Of a stretch of 48,311 nt of DNA, positions 31,756-40,958 are shown in pieces (positions within the stretch are counted from its first letter, which is position 1; each line of letters begins with the position of its first letter). The stretch spans positions 1 through 48,311 of the forward strand of contig NZ_JOCB01000062.1 in assembly GCF_000718775.1 (NCBI RefSeq), written 5' to 3'. A program made the translations under genes and the position numbers. The notes under the pieces were generated by a model that was not told where the DNA came from, ran no database searches, and worked only from the letters and a program-made list of their open reading frames with translations. Origin of the DNA: Streptomyces sp. NRRL S-31. Its GTDB lineage: Bacteria > Actinomycetota > Actinomycetes > Streptomycetales > Streptomycetaceae.

Positions 31756-34032
31756 GTGGCGCAATGGACCAGACGCGAGGACGAACGGCTGCTCACCGGG
31801 AGGGGGCGGTACGTTGCAGATATCCATGTAACAGGGTGTCTCGACGCGGCCTTCGTGAGAAGCGAGGTCGCGCACGGCGTGGTACGTGCCGTGGACTGTA
31901 CGGCCGCCCGTGACGTACCCGGCGTGGTCGGGGCGTGGTCGGCCGCCGATCTGCCGGATCTCCCCCTGGTCCCGCACACCCTGCTGGCGAAGCTCTCCAC
32001 GGACGACGCCGTCGCCGGCCGGGAGTGGGCGGCCCTGGCGAAGGAGCGGGTGCGCTACCCGGGCGAGGCGCTGGCGGTGGTCCTCGGGGAGGACCGCTAC
32101 CGGGCCGAGGACGGGGCCGCCGAGGTCACCGTCACGATTGACCCGCTCCCCGCGGTGGTGACACCGACCGCCGCGCTGGAGGACTCCGTCCGCCTGTTCG
32201 ACGGGCTGAGCAACATCGCCCTGACCGGCGAGGCCGGGGAGCCCATCGACGCTTCCGTCTGGGAGGACGCGGACGCCGTCGTCGAGGCCACCTACCGGCA
32301 GAACCTGCTGATGCCCAGCCCCATGGAGTGCCGCACGATCCTCGCCGTGCCCGAGGGGGACCGGCTGACCGTCCACTCGGGGCACCAGATGCCGCACCGG
32401 CTGCGCCGCGAGCTGGCCGCGCTGCTCGGCTGGTCCGTCGACCGGATCCGGGTCGTCGTCCCGGACACCGGGGGCGCCTTCGGCTCCAAGAGCGCCGCGT
32501 TCCCCGAGTTCGTCGTCGTCGCCTACCTCGCCGTGAAGCTCGGGCGGCCGGTCCGCTGGATCGAGGACCGCAAGGAGTCGATGCTCGTCGCCACCCGGGG
32601 CCGGGGCCAGGACCAGACCGTGCGCCTCGCCGCCGACGCCGACGGCAAGCTCCTCGCCTACGAGATGAAGATCGACGCCGACATCGGCGCCTATCCCCAT
32701 CTCGGCGTCGGACTGCCGATGCAGACGGCGTGGATGGCGACCGGCGCGTACACCACCCCCCGCGTCCACGCGACGCTGCGCTCGGTGCTCACCAACACCA
32801 TGGTGACCTACCCCTACCGGGGCGCCGGACGCCCCGAGGCCGCGATCGCCATCGAACGGACGATGGACCTGCTCGCCCGACGGCTCGGCATGGACCCCAT
32901 CGAACTGCGCCGGCGCAACTTCATCCCGCCCGACGCCTTCCCGTACGAGACACCGACCGGACGCCGCTACGACAGCGGGAACTACGCCGCCGCCCTGGAC
33001 CTGGCCCTGGAGACGATCGGCTACGACACGTGGCGTGCCGAGCGCGACCGCCGCCGCCACGATCCCGACGCCCTCCCCCTGGGCATCGGCGTCTCCTGCT
33101 ACGTGGAGCGCTCCGGCGGCGAGAAGGGCGGCCTGCACGAGTTCGGCAGCCTCACCGTCGAGGAGGACGGCACCGTCACCGCCCGGTGCGGAGCGGCGCC
33201 CAGCGGCCAGGGACACGAGACGGTCTTCCCCGCGCTGGTCGCCAAGGTCCTCGGCGTCCCGGAGGCACAGGTCCGTCTCGTCGAGGGCGACACCGACGAA
33301 CAGCCCGAGGGACTCGGGTCGTTCGCCAGCCGGTCGGCGCAGGTCGCCGGCGCCCTGTTCCAGCATGTGTCGGCCCTGCTGATCGAGGAGGCCCGCGCAC
33401 GCGCGGCGGGTCTGTGGGGCGTGCCGCTGGAGGAGACCGAGTGGGCGGACGGCACCGTCCTGCACACGGCTCCCGACGGTGCGGCGGCCGCGAACCTGGG
33501 CGACCTGGTGCGGGCCACGGGACCGTTGCGCGTCGAGGACCGGTACGAGGCCGGCATGGCGTTCCCCTTCGGCGCGCACGTGGCGGTCACCGAGGTGGAT
33601 CCCGAACTGGGCAGCGTACGGATCCTCGCGCTGGTGGCCGTGGACGACTGCGGAGTGGTCCTCAATCCCACCCTGGTGCACGGACAGGCGTTCGGATCGG
33701 CGGTGCAGGGCATCGGCCAGGCCCTCTACGAGGGCATGACGTTCGACGACAACGGCGTCCCGCACCTCGCCGGCGGATTCCTGGACTACCTGCTCCCGAC
33801 GTTCGCGGAGCTACCGCCCATCACCATCAAGGACACCTGCACCCCCAGCCCCAGCACACCGCTGGGCGCCAAGGGCGCCGGGGAATCGGGCTGCATCGGC
33901 ACCCCGGCCGCCATCGTCAACGCCGTGGCCGACGCCCTGGGGATCTCCGATCCCGACCTGTTGCAGATGCCGCTCACCCCGGACAGCGTCTGGCGCGCCG
34001 CACGCGCCACGGAACAGGAGCACGCCCGGTGA
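31756..34032 (+). CDS. Molybdenum hydroxylase large subunit (CoxL/xanthine dehydrogenase type)
   Basis: A 758-residue catalytic subunit. GTG 31756 has GAGGGG five bases upstream. Molybdopterin-cytosine-dinucleotide signatures are DTGGAFGSKS, YPYRGAGRPEA, SGQGHETVFPALV and GAKGAGESGCIGTP, the last with the catalytic Glu. It lacks the VAYxCSFR motif of true CO dehydrogenase, so it is an aldehyde or N-heteroaromatic hydroxylase rather than CODH. No signal peptide is present. It is the first gene of a coupled large-medium-small operon; the FAD subunit start overlaps its stop (GTGA). Confidence 0.92.
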   Translation: MAQWTRREDERLLTGRGRYVADIHVTGCLDAAFVRSEVAHGVVRAVDCTAARDVPGVVGAWSAADLPDLPLVPHTLLAKLSTDDAVAGREWAALAKERVRYPGEALAVVLGEDRYRAEDGAAEVTVTIDPLPAVVTPTAALEDSVRLFDGLSNIALTGEAGEPIDASVWEDADAVVEATYRQNLLMPSPMECRTILAVPEGDRLTVHSGHQMPHRLRRELAALLGWSVDRIRVVVPDTGGAFGSKSAAFPEFVVVAYLAVKLGRPVRWIEDRKESMLVATRGRGQDQTVRLAADADGKLLAYEMKIDADIGAYPHLGVGLPMQTAWMATGAYTTPRVHATLRSVLTNTMVTYPYRGAGRPEAAIAIERTMDLLARRLGMDPIELRRRNFIPPDAFPYETPTGRRYDSGNYAAALDLALETIGYDTWRAERDRRRHDPDALPLGIGVSCYVERSGGEKGGLHEFGSLTVEEDGTVTARCGAAPSGQGHETVFPALVAKVLGVPEAQVRLVEGDTDEQPEGLGSFASRSAQVAGALFQHVSALLIEEARARAAGLWGVPLEETEWADGTVLHTAPDGAAAANLGDLVRATGPLRVEDRYEAGMAFPFGAHVAVTEVDPELGSVRILALVAVDDCGVVLNPTLVHGQAFGSAVQGIGQALYEGMTFDDNGVPHLAGGFLDYLLPTFAELPPITIKDTCTPSPSTPLGAKGAGESGCIGTPAAIVNAVADALGISDPDLLQMPLTPDSVWRAARATEQEHAR

Positions 34033-34961
34033 AACCCGCACCCTTCGACTACGTCGTGCCCCGCACGGTCGCCGAGGCCGTCGAAGCCCTCGGCGACACC
34101 CGGCGCAAGGCCCAGGTGATCGCCGGAGGCCAGAGCCTGATCCTGGAGATGCACCTGCAACGGATCCGGCCCGAGCTGCTCGTCGACATCAACCGCATCC
34201 CGGAACTCGACGGCATGCGCGTCGAGGGCGACGAACTGCGCGTCGGCGCCCTCGTCCGGCACGCCGCGTTCGAAAAGGCCACCGCCGTGCCGGGCCCGCT
34301 CGGCACCCTGATGTCCCGGGCCGTGGTCAACATCGCCCACCCGCCCATCCGGTCCCGCGGCACTCTGGCCGGCAGCTTCGGCTGGGGCCACCCCGCCTCC
34401 GAATGGTGTGCCATCGGCGTCGCCCTGGACGCCACCGTGGAGGTGACCGGCCCCGACGGCGCCCGTTCCCTGCCTGCCGCCGACTACTTCCTCGGGCCCC
34501 ACCGCACCGCGCGCCGGCCCCAGGAACTCATCACCGGCGTACGTCTGCCCCTGCTCGGCGAGGACACCGGCGTCGGCTTCATCGAGCACCGGCGTACCCA
34601 CTTCACCTTCGCGCAGATCGCCGTCGCGGCGGCCCTCACGGTGCGCGACGGCGTGATCGTCGACGCCCGGATCGGCCTGGTCAACGCAGCGGACCGCCCG
34701 GTCCGGGCGCACGCCGCCGAACGCTCGCTGATCGGTTCCCAGGCCGGCTCCCTCCCGGCCGGCCCCCGGCTTCCCGACGGCCACCCCTTCGCCCGGGCCG
34801 GCCGGATCGCCGCCCAGGAGGACGCGGCGCCCGTCGACCAGCCGTACGCCGACGTGGAGTACAAGCGGCAGGCCATCGCCGTCCTGGTCGGCAGAACACT
34901 GCTGGAGGCGGCTGCCGACCAGCACGCCCGCCGCACCGCACGAGAGGGAGAACACCGATGA
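34029..34961 (+). CDS. Molybdenum hydroxylase FAD subunit (CoxM type)
   Basis: A 310-residue FAD-binding subunit; GTG 34029. FAD contacts are AGGQSLILEMHLQ near residue 40 and RGTLAGSFGWGHPASEW near 110. The second half has the typical CO dehydrogenase flavoprotein C-terminal domain. It passes electrons from the 2Fe-2S subunit to the final acceptor. It overlaps the small-subunit gene by ATGA. Confidence 0.9.
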   Translation: MKPAPFDYVVPRTVAEAVEALGDTRRKAQVIAGGQSLILEMHLQRIRPELLVDINRIPELDGMRVEGDELRVGALVRHAAFEKATAVPGPLGTLMSRAVVNIAHPPIRSRGTLAGSFGWGHPASEWCAIGVALDATVEVTGPDGARSLPAADYFLGPHRTARRPQELITGVRLPLLGEDTGVGFIEHRRTHFTFAQIAVAAALTVRDGVIVDARIGLVNAADRPVRAHAAERSLIGSQAGSLPAGPRLPDGHPFARAGRIAAQEDAAPVDQPYADVEYKRQAIAVLVGRTLLEAAADQHARRTAREGEHR

Positions 34962-35440
34962 AGATCACGCTCGATGTGAACGGCACCCGCCACGCCCTCG
35001 ACGTGGAGCCCCGCCGCCTGCTCGCCGACGTGCTCCGCGACGACCTGGGGCTCACCGGTACCCACCTGGGATGCGAGCACGGCATCTGCGGGGCCTGCTC
35101 CGTCCTCATGGACGGCAAGGCGGTCCGCTCCTGTCTCGTGCTGGCCGTGCAGTGCGACGGCAGCTCCGTGCGCACCGTGGAAGGTCTTGCCGGACCCGAC
35201 GGCGAACCCCACCCGTTGCAGCGGGCGTTCTCGGCCGAGCACGCGCTCCAGTGCGGATTCTGCACTCCGGGCTTCCTCATGGTGGCCGCCGGAGCACTCG
35301 AAGCCGACCCCGACCTCGCCGACGACCCCGAGGCGATCGAGAGCGTGGTCGGCTCCAACATCTGCCGTTGCACCGGCTACGAACCCATCCGGTGCGCCAT
35401 CACCCGCGCGGCCCGGGAACAGCGGGACGCCAATGCCTGA
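34958..35440 (+). CDS. Molybdenum hydroxylase 2Fe-2S subunit (CoxS type)
   Basis: A 160-residue iron-sulfur subunit with both clusters: the plant-type cluster GCEHGICGACSVLMDG plus a later Cys, and the helical cluster CGFCTPGFLM with NICRCTGYEPI. ATG 34958 is preceded by GAGAGGGAG. Length and motifs are standard. It completes an alpha2-beta2-gamma2 type enzyme. Confidence 0.93.
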   Translation: MKITLDVNGTRHALDVEPRRLLADVLRDDLGLTGTHLGCEHGICGACSVLMDGKAVRSCLVLAVQCDGSSVRTVEGLAGPDGEPHPLQRAFSAEHALQCGFCTPGFLMVAAGALEADPDLADDPEAIESVVGSNICRCTGYEPIRCAITRAAREQRDANA

Positions 35441-35496
35441 CATGGACGGGCCCCGCACGGGAGCACCCGCTCGCCGAACCGATCGAGGAGAACTCC

Positions 35497-36489
35497 GTGA
35501 ACGGTGACATCCGCCCCGGCGTCATCGACGTCCACGCCCACTGGCTGCCGCGCGACCTGCTCGCGCTCCCGCCCGGGAACCCGCTCGGCGGCATGAACGA
35601 CCGCGACGGCGAACTCTACCTGGGGGACGCCCCCTTGTCGTTCCCGACCGCCGCGATGACCGACGCCGACGCCATCGTCGCCGACACCCTGAAGGCCGGG
35701 CTCGGCGCGCGGGTCATCTCCGCACCGCCCTTCGCCTTCCCTGTCCACGCCCCGGCCGAGGCGGACGACTACGTCGCCGCCTACAACGAACAGCTCGCCG
35801 ACACCGTGGCCCGCGCGGACGGCACACTCGTCGGACTCGGACTCGTCCGGCTGGACGACGTGGACGCCGCCCGACGGGAGCTGACCCGGCTCGCCGCCGC
35901 GGACGGCATCGCGGGCATCGCCGTACCGCCCGTGGTGGACGGCCGCTCCTACGACCGCGGCGTGCTCCGGGAGATCCTCGGCGTCGCCGCCGCACTGGAC
36001 CTGTCCGTCCTGATGCACCCGATGCAACTGCCGCGCCCCGAATGGGACCACCACTACCTGGTCAACCTCATCGGCAACCCGGTGGAGAGCACGACCGCCG
36101 TGGCCTCCGTCGTGCTGGGCGGCGTCCTTGAGGAACTGCCCGACCTGCGCGTCTGCTTCGTGCACGGCGGCGGCTGCGCCCCCGCGCTGCTGGGCCGGTG
36201 GGGACACGGCTGGCGGCAGCGCGACGACGTCCGCCGGGGGAGCACCCGCCCGCCCGCGGAGTCCTTCTCCCTCCTGTACTTCGACACCGTCACCCACGAC
36301 CCCGAGGTCCTGACGCTGCTGCGCGCCCACGCCTCGCCCGACCGGATCGTCTGCGGCAGTGACTACCCCTTCGACATGGCACAGCCCGACCCGGTCGGAC
36401 ACGTGCTCGCCCACGGGATCGACGCCGCGACGCTCGAGGCGAACGGTCGCAGGTTCCTCGGTATGAAGCAGGCGGACGGGTCCCGCTGA
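35497..36489 (+). CDS. Amidohydrolase-2 (ACMSD-like) metal-dependent hydrolase or decarboxylase
   Basis: A 330-residue TIM-barrel protein; GTG 35497 is six bases after GAGGAG. Metal ligands are the N-terminal HAH in IDVHAHWLP, His in LMHPMQLP and Asp in CGSDYPFD. The family includes aminocarboxymuconate-semialdehyde and resorcylate decarboxylases. Placed after a molybdenum hydroxylase it probably acts on the hydroxylated ring or a ring-opened product. The exact reaction cannot be read from sequence. Confidence 0.87.
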   Translation: MNGDIRPGVIDVHAHWLPRDLLALPPGNPLGGMNDRDGELYLGDAPLSFPTAAMTDADAIVADTLKAGLGARVISAPPFAFPVHAPAEADDYVAAYNEQLADTVARADGTLVGLGLVRLDDVDAARRELTRLAAADGIAGIAVPPVVDGRSYDRGVLREILGVAAALDLSVLMHPMQLPRPEWDHHYLVNLIGNPVESTTAVASVVLGGVLEELPDLRVCFVHGGGCAPALLGRWGHGWRQRDDVRRGSTRPPAESFSLLYFDTVTHDPEVLTLLRAHASPDRIVCGSDYPFDMAQPDPVGHVLAHGIDAATLEANGRRFLGMKQADGSR

Positions 36490-36493
36490 CCCG

Positions 36494-36521
36494 CCCGGCC
36501 GGTCGGCCGCGACCGGCCGGG
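36494..36521 (+). terminator. Hairpin between the amidohydrolase and xdhC genes
   Basis: A perfect 11-bp stem cccggccggtc with loop ggccgc starts five bases after the amidohydrolase stop and may reduce read-through into xdhC. Confidence 0.65.
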
Positions 36522-36551
36522 ACCACACCCGACAGCAGATCGGAGACACCC

Positions 36552-37721
36552 ATGCGAGACCTGGCGCCCCACGTGCTGGAGTGGCAGGCCGCCGGAGCCC
36601 CCTGTGCCATCGCCAGCGTCGTCGCCGTCCGGGGCAGCGCGCCGCTGCGACCCGGAGCGGCGATGTGCGTCCACGCCGACGGCACGGCCATCGGCAGTGT
36701 GTCGGGGGGCTGCGTCGAAGCCGCCGTCTACGAGCTGGCCCGTGAGGTCCTGGCCTCGGGGGAGCCGCGGTTCGTCTCCTTCGGGCCGTCCGGTGACGTG
36801 TTCGCGGTGGGACTGACGTGCGGCGGCGAGATCGACGTCTTCGTCCAGGCCGTGGAGCAGGACACGGCGCGGGTGCTCGCCGCCGCACACCTGGCCGCGG
36901 AGGCCCGGCGTCCGGTCGTTCTGGTCCGGGTGATGCCGGAGGCCGGTGGCCAGGCCGGCGGCGCCGTCGCCGTATGGGAGGACGGTCACCTGGGCAGCAC
37001 CGGCAGCGCCGCTCTGGACCTGGCCGTCCTCGCCGACGCGCGCCTGATGCTCGGCCAGGACACCACCACCGTGCGGACCTTCGACAGCGGTGTGCGGGCC
37101 GAGCCCCAGGTCTTGTTCGAGGCATGGGCCCCGCAGCCACGGCTGCTGGTGTTCGGGGCCGACGCCCACGCCGCCGCCGTGAGCGGGATCGGCGCGTTCC
37201 TCGGCTACCACGTCACCGTGTGCGACGCCCGGGCCACCTTCACCACACCCGAGCGCTTCCCGCACGCCGACGAGGTCGTGGTCGACTGGCCGCACCGGTA
37301 CCTGGCCGGCACGCGTACCGATGACAGGACCGTGGTCTGCGTGATGACGCACGACGCGAAGTTCGACGTTCCCGTCCTCGCCGAGGCACTGGGCCGGCCG
37401 CTGGCCTACGTGGGCGCGCTCGGCTCCCGGCGCACCCAGGCGCGAAGGATCCGCGAGCTGGCGGAGGCCGGCGTGTCACCGGAGGCGTTGGCGAGGCTGC
37501 ACGCGCCCATGGGCCTCGACCTGGGCGCGTCCACGCCGCAGGAGACCGCCGTGTCCTTCGCCGCGGAACTCGTCGCGGCGCGCAGCGGACGCGGTGGCCG
37601 TTCCCTCTCCCTGCTCGACGGACCCATCCGCCCGACCGGCCACGGCGTGGTCGTGCCGGGGCGCCCCGCCGGAACCGGCCCCGTGCCCGCGCGGGCGGGC
37701 GCGGGGCTCCCGTCGGTCTGA
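36552..37721 (+). CDS. XdhC-type molybdenum cofactor sulfuration and insertion factor
   Basis: A 389-residue protein with the two XdhC parts. The N-terminal domain has IASVVAVRGSAPLRPGAAM and GSVSGGCVEAAVYE with the conserved Cys. The C-terminal Rossmann domain has LLVFGADAHAAAV, VCDARATFTTPERFP and VGALGSRRTQARRI. XdhC protects the cofactor, recruits a sulfurase and loads the large subunit. An extra Pro/Arg tail (about 35 residues) is low-complexity. Start ATG 36552 has a CGGAGA site. Confidence 0.92.
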   Translation: MRDLAPHVLEWQAAGAPCAIASVVAVRGSAPLRPGAAMCVHADGTAIGSVSGGCVEAAVYELAREVLASGEPRFVSFGPSGDVFAVGLTCGGEIDVFVQAVEQDTARVLAAAHLAAEARRPVVLVRVMPEAGGQAGGAVAVWEDGHLGSTGSAALDLAVLADARLMLGQDTTTVRTFDSGVRAEPQVLFEAWAPQPRLLVFGADAHAAAVSGIGAFLGYHVTVCDARATFTTPERFPHADEVVVDWPHRYLAGTRTDDRTVVCVMTHDAKFDVPVLAEALGRPLAYVGALGSRRTQARRIRELAEAGVSPEALARLHAPMGLDLGASTPQETAVSFAAELVAARSGRGGRSLSLLDGPIRPTGHGVVVPGRPAGTGPVPARAGAGLPSV

Positions 37722-37925
37722 CCAGCGTGCCGTCCGGTTCCCGTGCGCGTCGGCACGCGGCCCGGACGGCCGGGGCGGCCCACCCGCACTCCCCGTACGC
37801 GGGGCAGCGGGGCGGGCCCGATCCGGCATCCGGACGGCGACGCCCGTCGCATACGATGCGGAGGAGACCGAAACCCGCCCGTCGCCTTCGCACCGGACGG
37901 AGCACTGCTTGACCGGGAGCGGAAC

Positions 37926-38795
37926 ATGGACCTACGGCAGATGGAGGTCGTCGTCTCGGTGGCGGACGCGGGCGGTTTCACGGCGGCGGCCCGTCGGCTG
38001 CACGTGGTCCAGTCCGCCGTGTCCAGCACGGTCCGCGCCCTCGAACGCGAACTGGGCACCCCCCTTTTCGACCGCACCACGCACCGCGTCGCCCTCACCC
38101 CGGCCGGCGAGGCGTTCGTCCCCGCCGCACGCGCGGCACTCCGGGCCGCCGAACTGGCCCGGGAGGCCGTCGACGCCGTACGCGGGCAACTGCGCGGCCG
38201 GGTGACCGTCGGCACGATGCAGGGCGTATGGGCCGGACTCCACCACGCCTTGGCCGCACTGCGCGCGGAGCACCCGGGTGTGGTCGTGCGACTGCGCCAG
38301 GCGGCCGTCGCCGACATCCGGCAGGCACTGCGCGAGGGCACGGTCGACCTGGCCGTGGTGGCGCTGGACCGCCAGCAGCAGCGCGGGCTCCAGACCCGGC
38401 TGCTGTCCCACGAGGAGATGGTGCTGCTGGCGGCACCCCGGCGGGTGCTCGCCGGGACGACACCGAACGGCCGGGTCCGGCTCGCCGACATCGCCCCGCT
38501 GCCCCTGGTGGACTTCACCCCCGGCTGGGCCATCCGCTACGCGGTCGACCGGGCCTTCCGTGCCGCGGGCGTCGACCGCGGCACGACGTTCGAGGTGAAC
38601 GACATCGGCGCGGCGGCGGAACTCGTCCGCAACGACCTGGGCGTCTGCATCATGCCCCAGTCCATCGCGGACCGCTTCCCCGACCTGTCCCAGTACCGGT
38701 TCGACCGGCACGCGCCGAACTGGAAGATCATGGTGGTACGGCCGCCCGGCGAGCCGCTGCCGGCGGTCGCCGCGCTGCTGCGGCACATCACCTGA
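37926..38795 (+). CDS. LysR-type transcriptional regulator
   Basis: A 289-residue LTTR; ATG 37926 follows GGGAGCGG. The N-terminal winged HTH reads FTAAARRLHVVQSAVSSTVRALE, seen as FTAAARRLHV and QSAVSSTVRALEREL. The effector domain starts about residue 90. LTTRs usually control a neighbouring operon in response to a pathway metabolite, so the molybdenum hydroxylase genes just upstream are the likeliest targets. It is unusual in being downstream and co-directional rather than divergent. Confidence 0.88.
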   Translation: MDLRQMEVVVSVADAGGFTAAARRLHVVQSAVSSTVRALERELGTPLFDRTTHRVALTPAGEAFVPAARAALRAAELAREAVDAVRGQLRGRVTVGTMQGVWAGLHHALAALRAEHPGVVVRLRQAAVADIRQALREGTVDLAVVALDRQQQRGLQTRLLSHEEMVLLAAPRRVLAGTTPNGRVRLADIAPLPLVDFTPGWAIRYAVDRAFRAAGVDRGTTFEVNDIGAAAELVRNDLGVCIMPQSIADRFPDLSQYRFDRHAPNWKIMVVRPPGEPLPAVAALLRHIT

Positions 38796-38838
38796 ACGCG
38801 GCCGGACCGCCCGCGGGCCCCGAGGGCCATGACCGGCT

Positions 38839-39579
38839 TCACACCGGTTTGCGCCACACGGAGACGTGCTTCGCGGAGTCCTGGGTGAACGGCGTCCCGT
38901 CCCAGTCGGCGACACGGCGTTCCAGCCCGAGCCCGGCGATCCGCGCCATCAGGTCCAGCTCCGCGGGCCAGGCGTACCGGTGCCGGGAACTGCCGCGCCG
39001 GTAGCGGCCGTCGTCACCGTCGCGGGTGAGGTGGTGCGATTCGAGTACCTGCTCGACCAGGTCGAAGGTGTCGAACCCGAGGTGCCGCTCGGAGACGTCG
39101 AACGGCACCGCGACCTGACCGGGCGGCAGGAACCGCAGCGGTGGCACGTTCAGCTCGATGACGAACCGGCCGCCGGGCCGCAGGTGCCGAGCGGCGTTGC
39201 GGAAGCACTCGACCTGCTCGTCCTGAGTGAGCAGGTTGGTGATGGTGTTGTAGACGAGGTAGACCAGGGTGAATGCGCCGGGGACCACGGTGGTGGCCAT
39301 GTCCCCCACCGTCACCGGCAGCGTTTCCTCGTCGGCCTTGCGCCGCAGGACCGCCGTCATGTGTTCGGACAGTTCGATGCCCGTCACCGGCACACCGCGT
39401 TCCCGGAGCGGCACGCCCACGCGTCCGGTGCCGATGGCGAACTCCAGCGCCGGGCCGTCTCCGGCGAGTTCGGCGAGGAAGGCGAGGGTCGGTCCGAGGA
39501 CGGCGGCCGAGGACATCTCGCTCTCCTCGACGTCGTAGCGTTCGGCGGTCGCGCGTGTCCACAGCTCACTGCTCGTCAC
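38839..39579 (-). CDS. Class I SAM-dependent methyltransferase
   Basis: A 246-residue methyltransferase starting at GTG 39579 with a weak ribosome site. Motif I is degenerate but recognisable as ALEFAIGTGRVGVPL (usually E/DxGxGxG), followed by VTGIELSEHMTAVL and LRPGGRFVIELNVP. It is of the type often annotated Methyltransf_25. The substrate is unknown. Confidence 0.85.
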   Translation of the reverse strand: MTSSELWTRATAERYDVEESEMSSAAVLGPTLAFLAELAGDGPALEFAIGTGRVGVPLRERGVPVTGIELSEHMTAVLRRKADEETLPVTVGDMATTVVPGAFTLVYLVYNTITNLLTQDEQVECFRNAARHLRPGGRFVIELNVPPLRFLPPGQVAVPFDVSERHLGFDTFDLVEQVLESHHLTRDGDDGRYRRGSSRHRYAWPAELDLMARIAGLGLERRVADWDGTPFTQDSAKHVSVWRKPV

Positions 39580-39595
39580 GGACGGCCACTCTGCC

Positions 39596-39611
39596 GGGCC
39601 CCGAGGGGCCC
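39596..39611 (-). terminator. Short hairpin between the methyltransferase and STAS genes
   Basis: gggcccc/ggggccc with a two-base centre lies 57 bp past the STAS stop on the minus strand. Confidence 0.4.
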
Positions 39612-39668
39612 TGTCGACACCTTTACCCGCTCCGCCACCCGGCCGAAGCGGCGCCCGGCCGACGTCCG

Positions 39669-40028
39669 TCAGCCGAGTGCCGCGCTCAGGGTGTCGTGAC
39701 AGTCGATGACGGAGTCGACGCCGACCAGGGTCAGGATGCGTCTCACGGACTCGCCGGGCGCGGCCAGCCGCAGCCAGCCGCCGGCCTCGGCCAGGGCGCG
39801 GTGGGCGGCGATGAGGATGTTGATGCCGCTGGAGTCCATGAAGGTGACCTGGCCCAGGTCCACGACGATGCGCGGCCGCCGCACGCCGGTGGCGTCGAGC
39901 GCCTGGCGCAGCGTGTCGCCGGTGTGGTGGTCGATCTCCCCGGCCAGGGTCACCACGCGGACGCCGCCGTCGGCGACGGTGGCGACGGCCGACAGCCCGG
40001 CCGGCCGCGCGGCGTGTTCGGCATTCAC
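39669..40028 (-). CDS. STAS anti-sigma factor antagonist
   Basis: A 119-residue STAS protein. GTG 40028 is placed five bases after AAGGAG; ATG 40031 and ATG 40046 are alternatives. The phosphorylation site is in VVDLGQVTFMDSSGINIL, typical of BldG/SpoIIAA antagonists. It lies divergently next to an RsbW-like kinase, so the two likely form a partner switch: the kinase phosphorylates this serine, and a SpoIIE phosphatase, perhaps one from the stressosome operon, reverses it. Confidence 0.9.
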   Translation of the reverse strand: MNAEHAARPAGLSAVATVADGGVRVVTLAGEIDHHTGDTLRQALDATGVRRPRIVVDLGQVTFMDSSGINILIAAHRALAEAGGWLRLAAPGESVRRILTLVGVDSVIDCHDTLSAALG

Positions 40029-40172
40029 CATTTCTCCTTCAGCCATGCCGGTGATACTGGCACACCCGCCCCTCGCTCCACAGCGTCGCGCCCCCCGGGT
40101 CGGCATATGCCGCGGTGTGGCGAACCCGACAGGGCGCCGAGGAGTGACGCGCGCGCACGGGGGTATGTGCGG

Positions 40173-40694
40173 GTGATTGTGGACGAGGTAGCGGAGGCGG
40201 CCGTGGTGGGGTCGGTGCCTGTGGGAGAAGACGGCACTGCGTCGGGCGAGCAGGCCATACGGACCACGGTGGCGTTGGACGGGGACGTCACGGACATCGC
40301 CCGGGCCCGCCGTCTGGCCGCCGGTTTCCTCACCCGTGTGCAGGCCGAGTACGGGCTGCCGGTCTCGCGGCGCGCCATCGAGGTCACGCAGTTGGTGGTC
40401 AGCGAACTGGTCACCAACGCCCGCAGGCACGCTCCGGGACCGGCGCTGCTGGATCTGCGCGTCGTCGGTGACGTGGTCGAGGTGATGGTGTGGGACTCCG
40501 ACCCGGTGCTGCCCGTGGCCCGGCCGGCGGACGCCGGCCGGGTGGGGCAGCACGGTCTGGAGATCGTCAAGGCGGTCGCCCGGGGCTTCGAGGCCCGGCG
40601 CGAACCGGTCGGCAAACGCGTCACCGCCCGCATCGCCCTGCTGGACGACCCGGACGGCCCGGACGGTACGACCACCGGACACCGGCCGCGGTGA
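40173..40694 (+). CDS. RsbW-like GHKL anti-sigma kinase
   Basis: A 173-residue ATP-binding protein; GTG 40173 is the likely start (GTG 40179 possible). The HATPase_c_2 signatures are VTQLVVSELVTNARRHAPG (N-box), VWDSDPVLP (G1-like, with DSD in place of DxG) and GQHGLEIVKAVARG (G2). Streptomyces genomes hold many of these small kinases, which bind sigma factors or STAS antagonists. It is divergent from the STAS gene with 145 bp between starts. Confidence 0.87.
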   Translation: MIVDEVAEAAVVGSVPVGEDGTASGEQAIRTTVALDGDVTDIARARRLAAGFLTRVQAEYGLPVSRRAIEVTQLVVSELVTNARRHAPGPALLDLRVVGDVVEVMVWDSDPVLPVARPADAGRVGQHGLEIVKAVARGFEARREPVGKRVTARIALLDDPDGPDGTTTGHRPR

Positions 40695-40740
40695 CACGGC
40701 GCGGGTGGGTGACCCGGAGATCCCGGCAGCGCGGATGCGC

Positions 40741-40852
40741 CTCGAGCCTCGAGTCCCCGCGCGCCCTCTGGGGTCTCCTTGGCGTCTCCTTGGCGTCTCC
40801 TCGGAGGTCTCGTTGGGTCTCCTCGAGTACGGGAGGACTCGACTCGAGTACG
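40741..40852. repeat. Five 11-bp tandem units flanked by CTCGAG palindromes in the gap 40695-41029
   Basis: Five units of about 11 bp with consensus ggcgtctcctt run from 40770 to 40825. CTCGAG occurs four times (40741, 40748, 40822, 40843), the last two inside a direct repeat ctcgagtacg. On the minus strand each unit reads aaggagacgcc. The remaining part of the 335-bp gap contains only the terminator at 40959. I see no credible ORF here. Confidence 0.75.
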
Positions 40853-40958
40853 ATCGGAATGCATGCGCGGGAGTGCGTGGTAGCGACCCTGCTGCACACC
40901 GAAGGGCCCCTTCCCCGGGTTGCAGCCCAGGTCGGAGGCCCTCCGCGCGATACAGCGG

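Noticed and set aside
31756..34032. True aerobic carbon monoxide dehydrogenase large subunit
   Set aside because: The Cys-containing VAYxCSFR active-site loop diagnostic of CoxL form I is missing.
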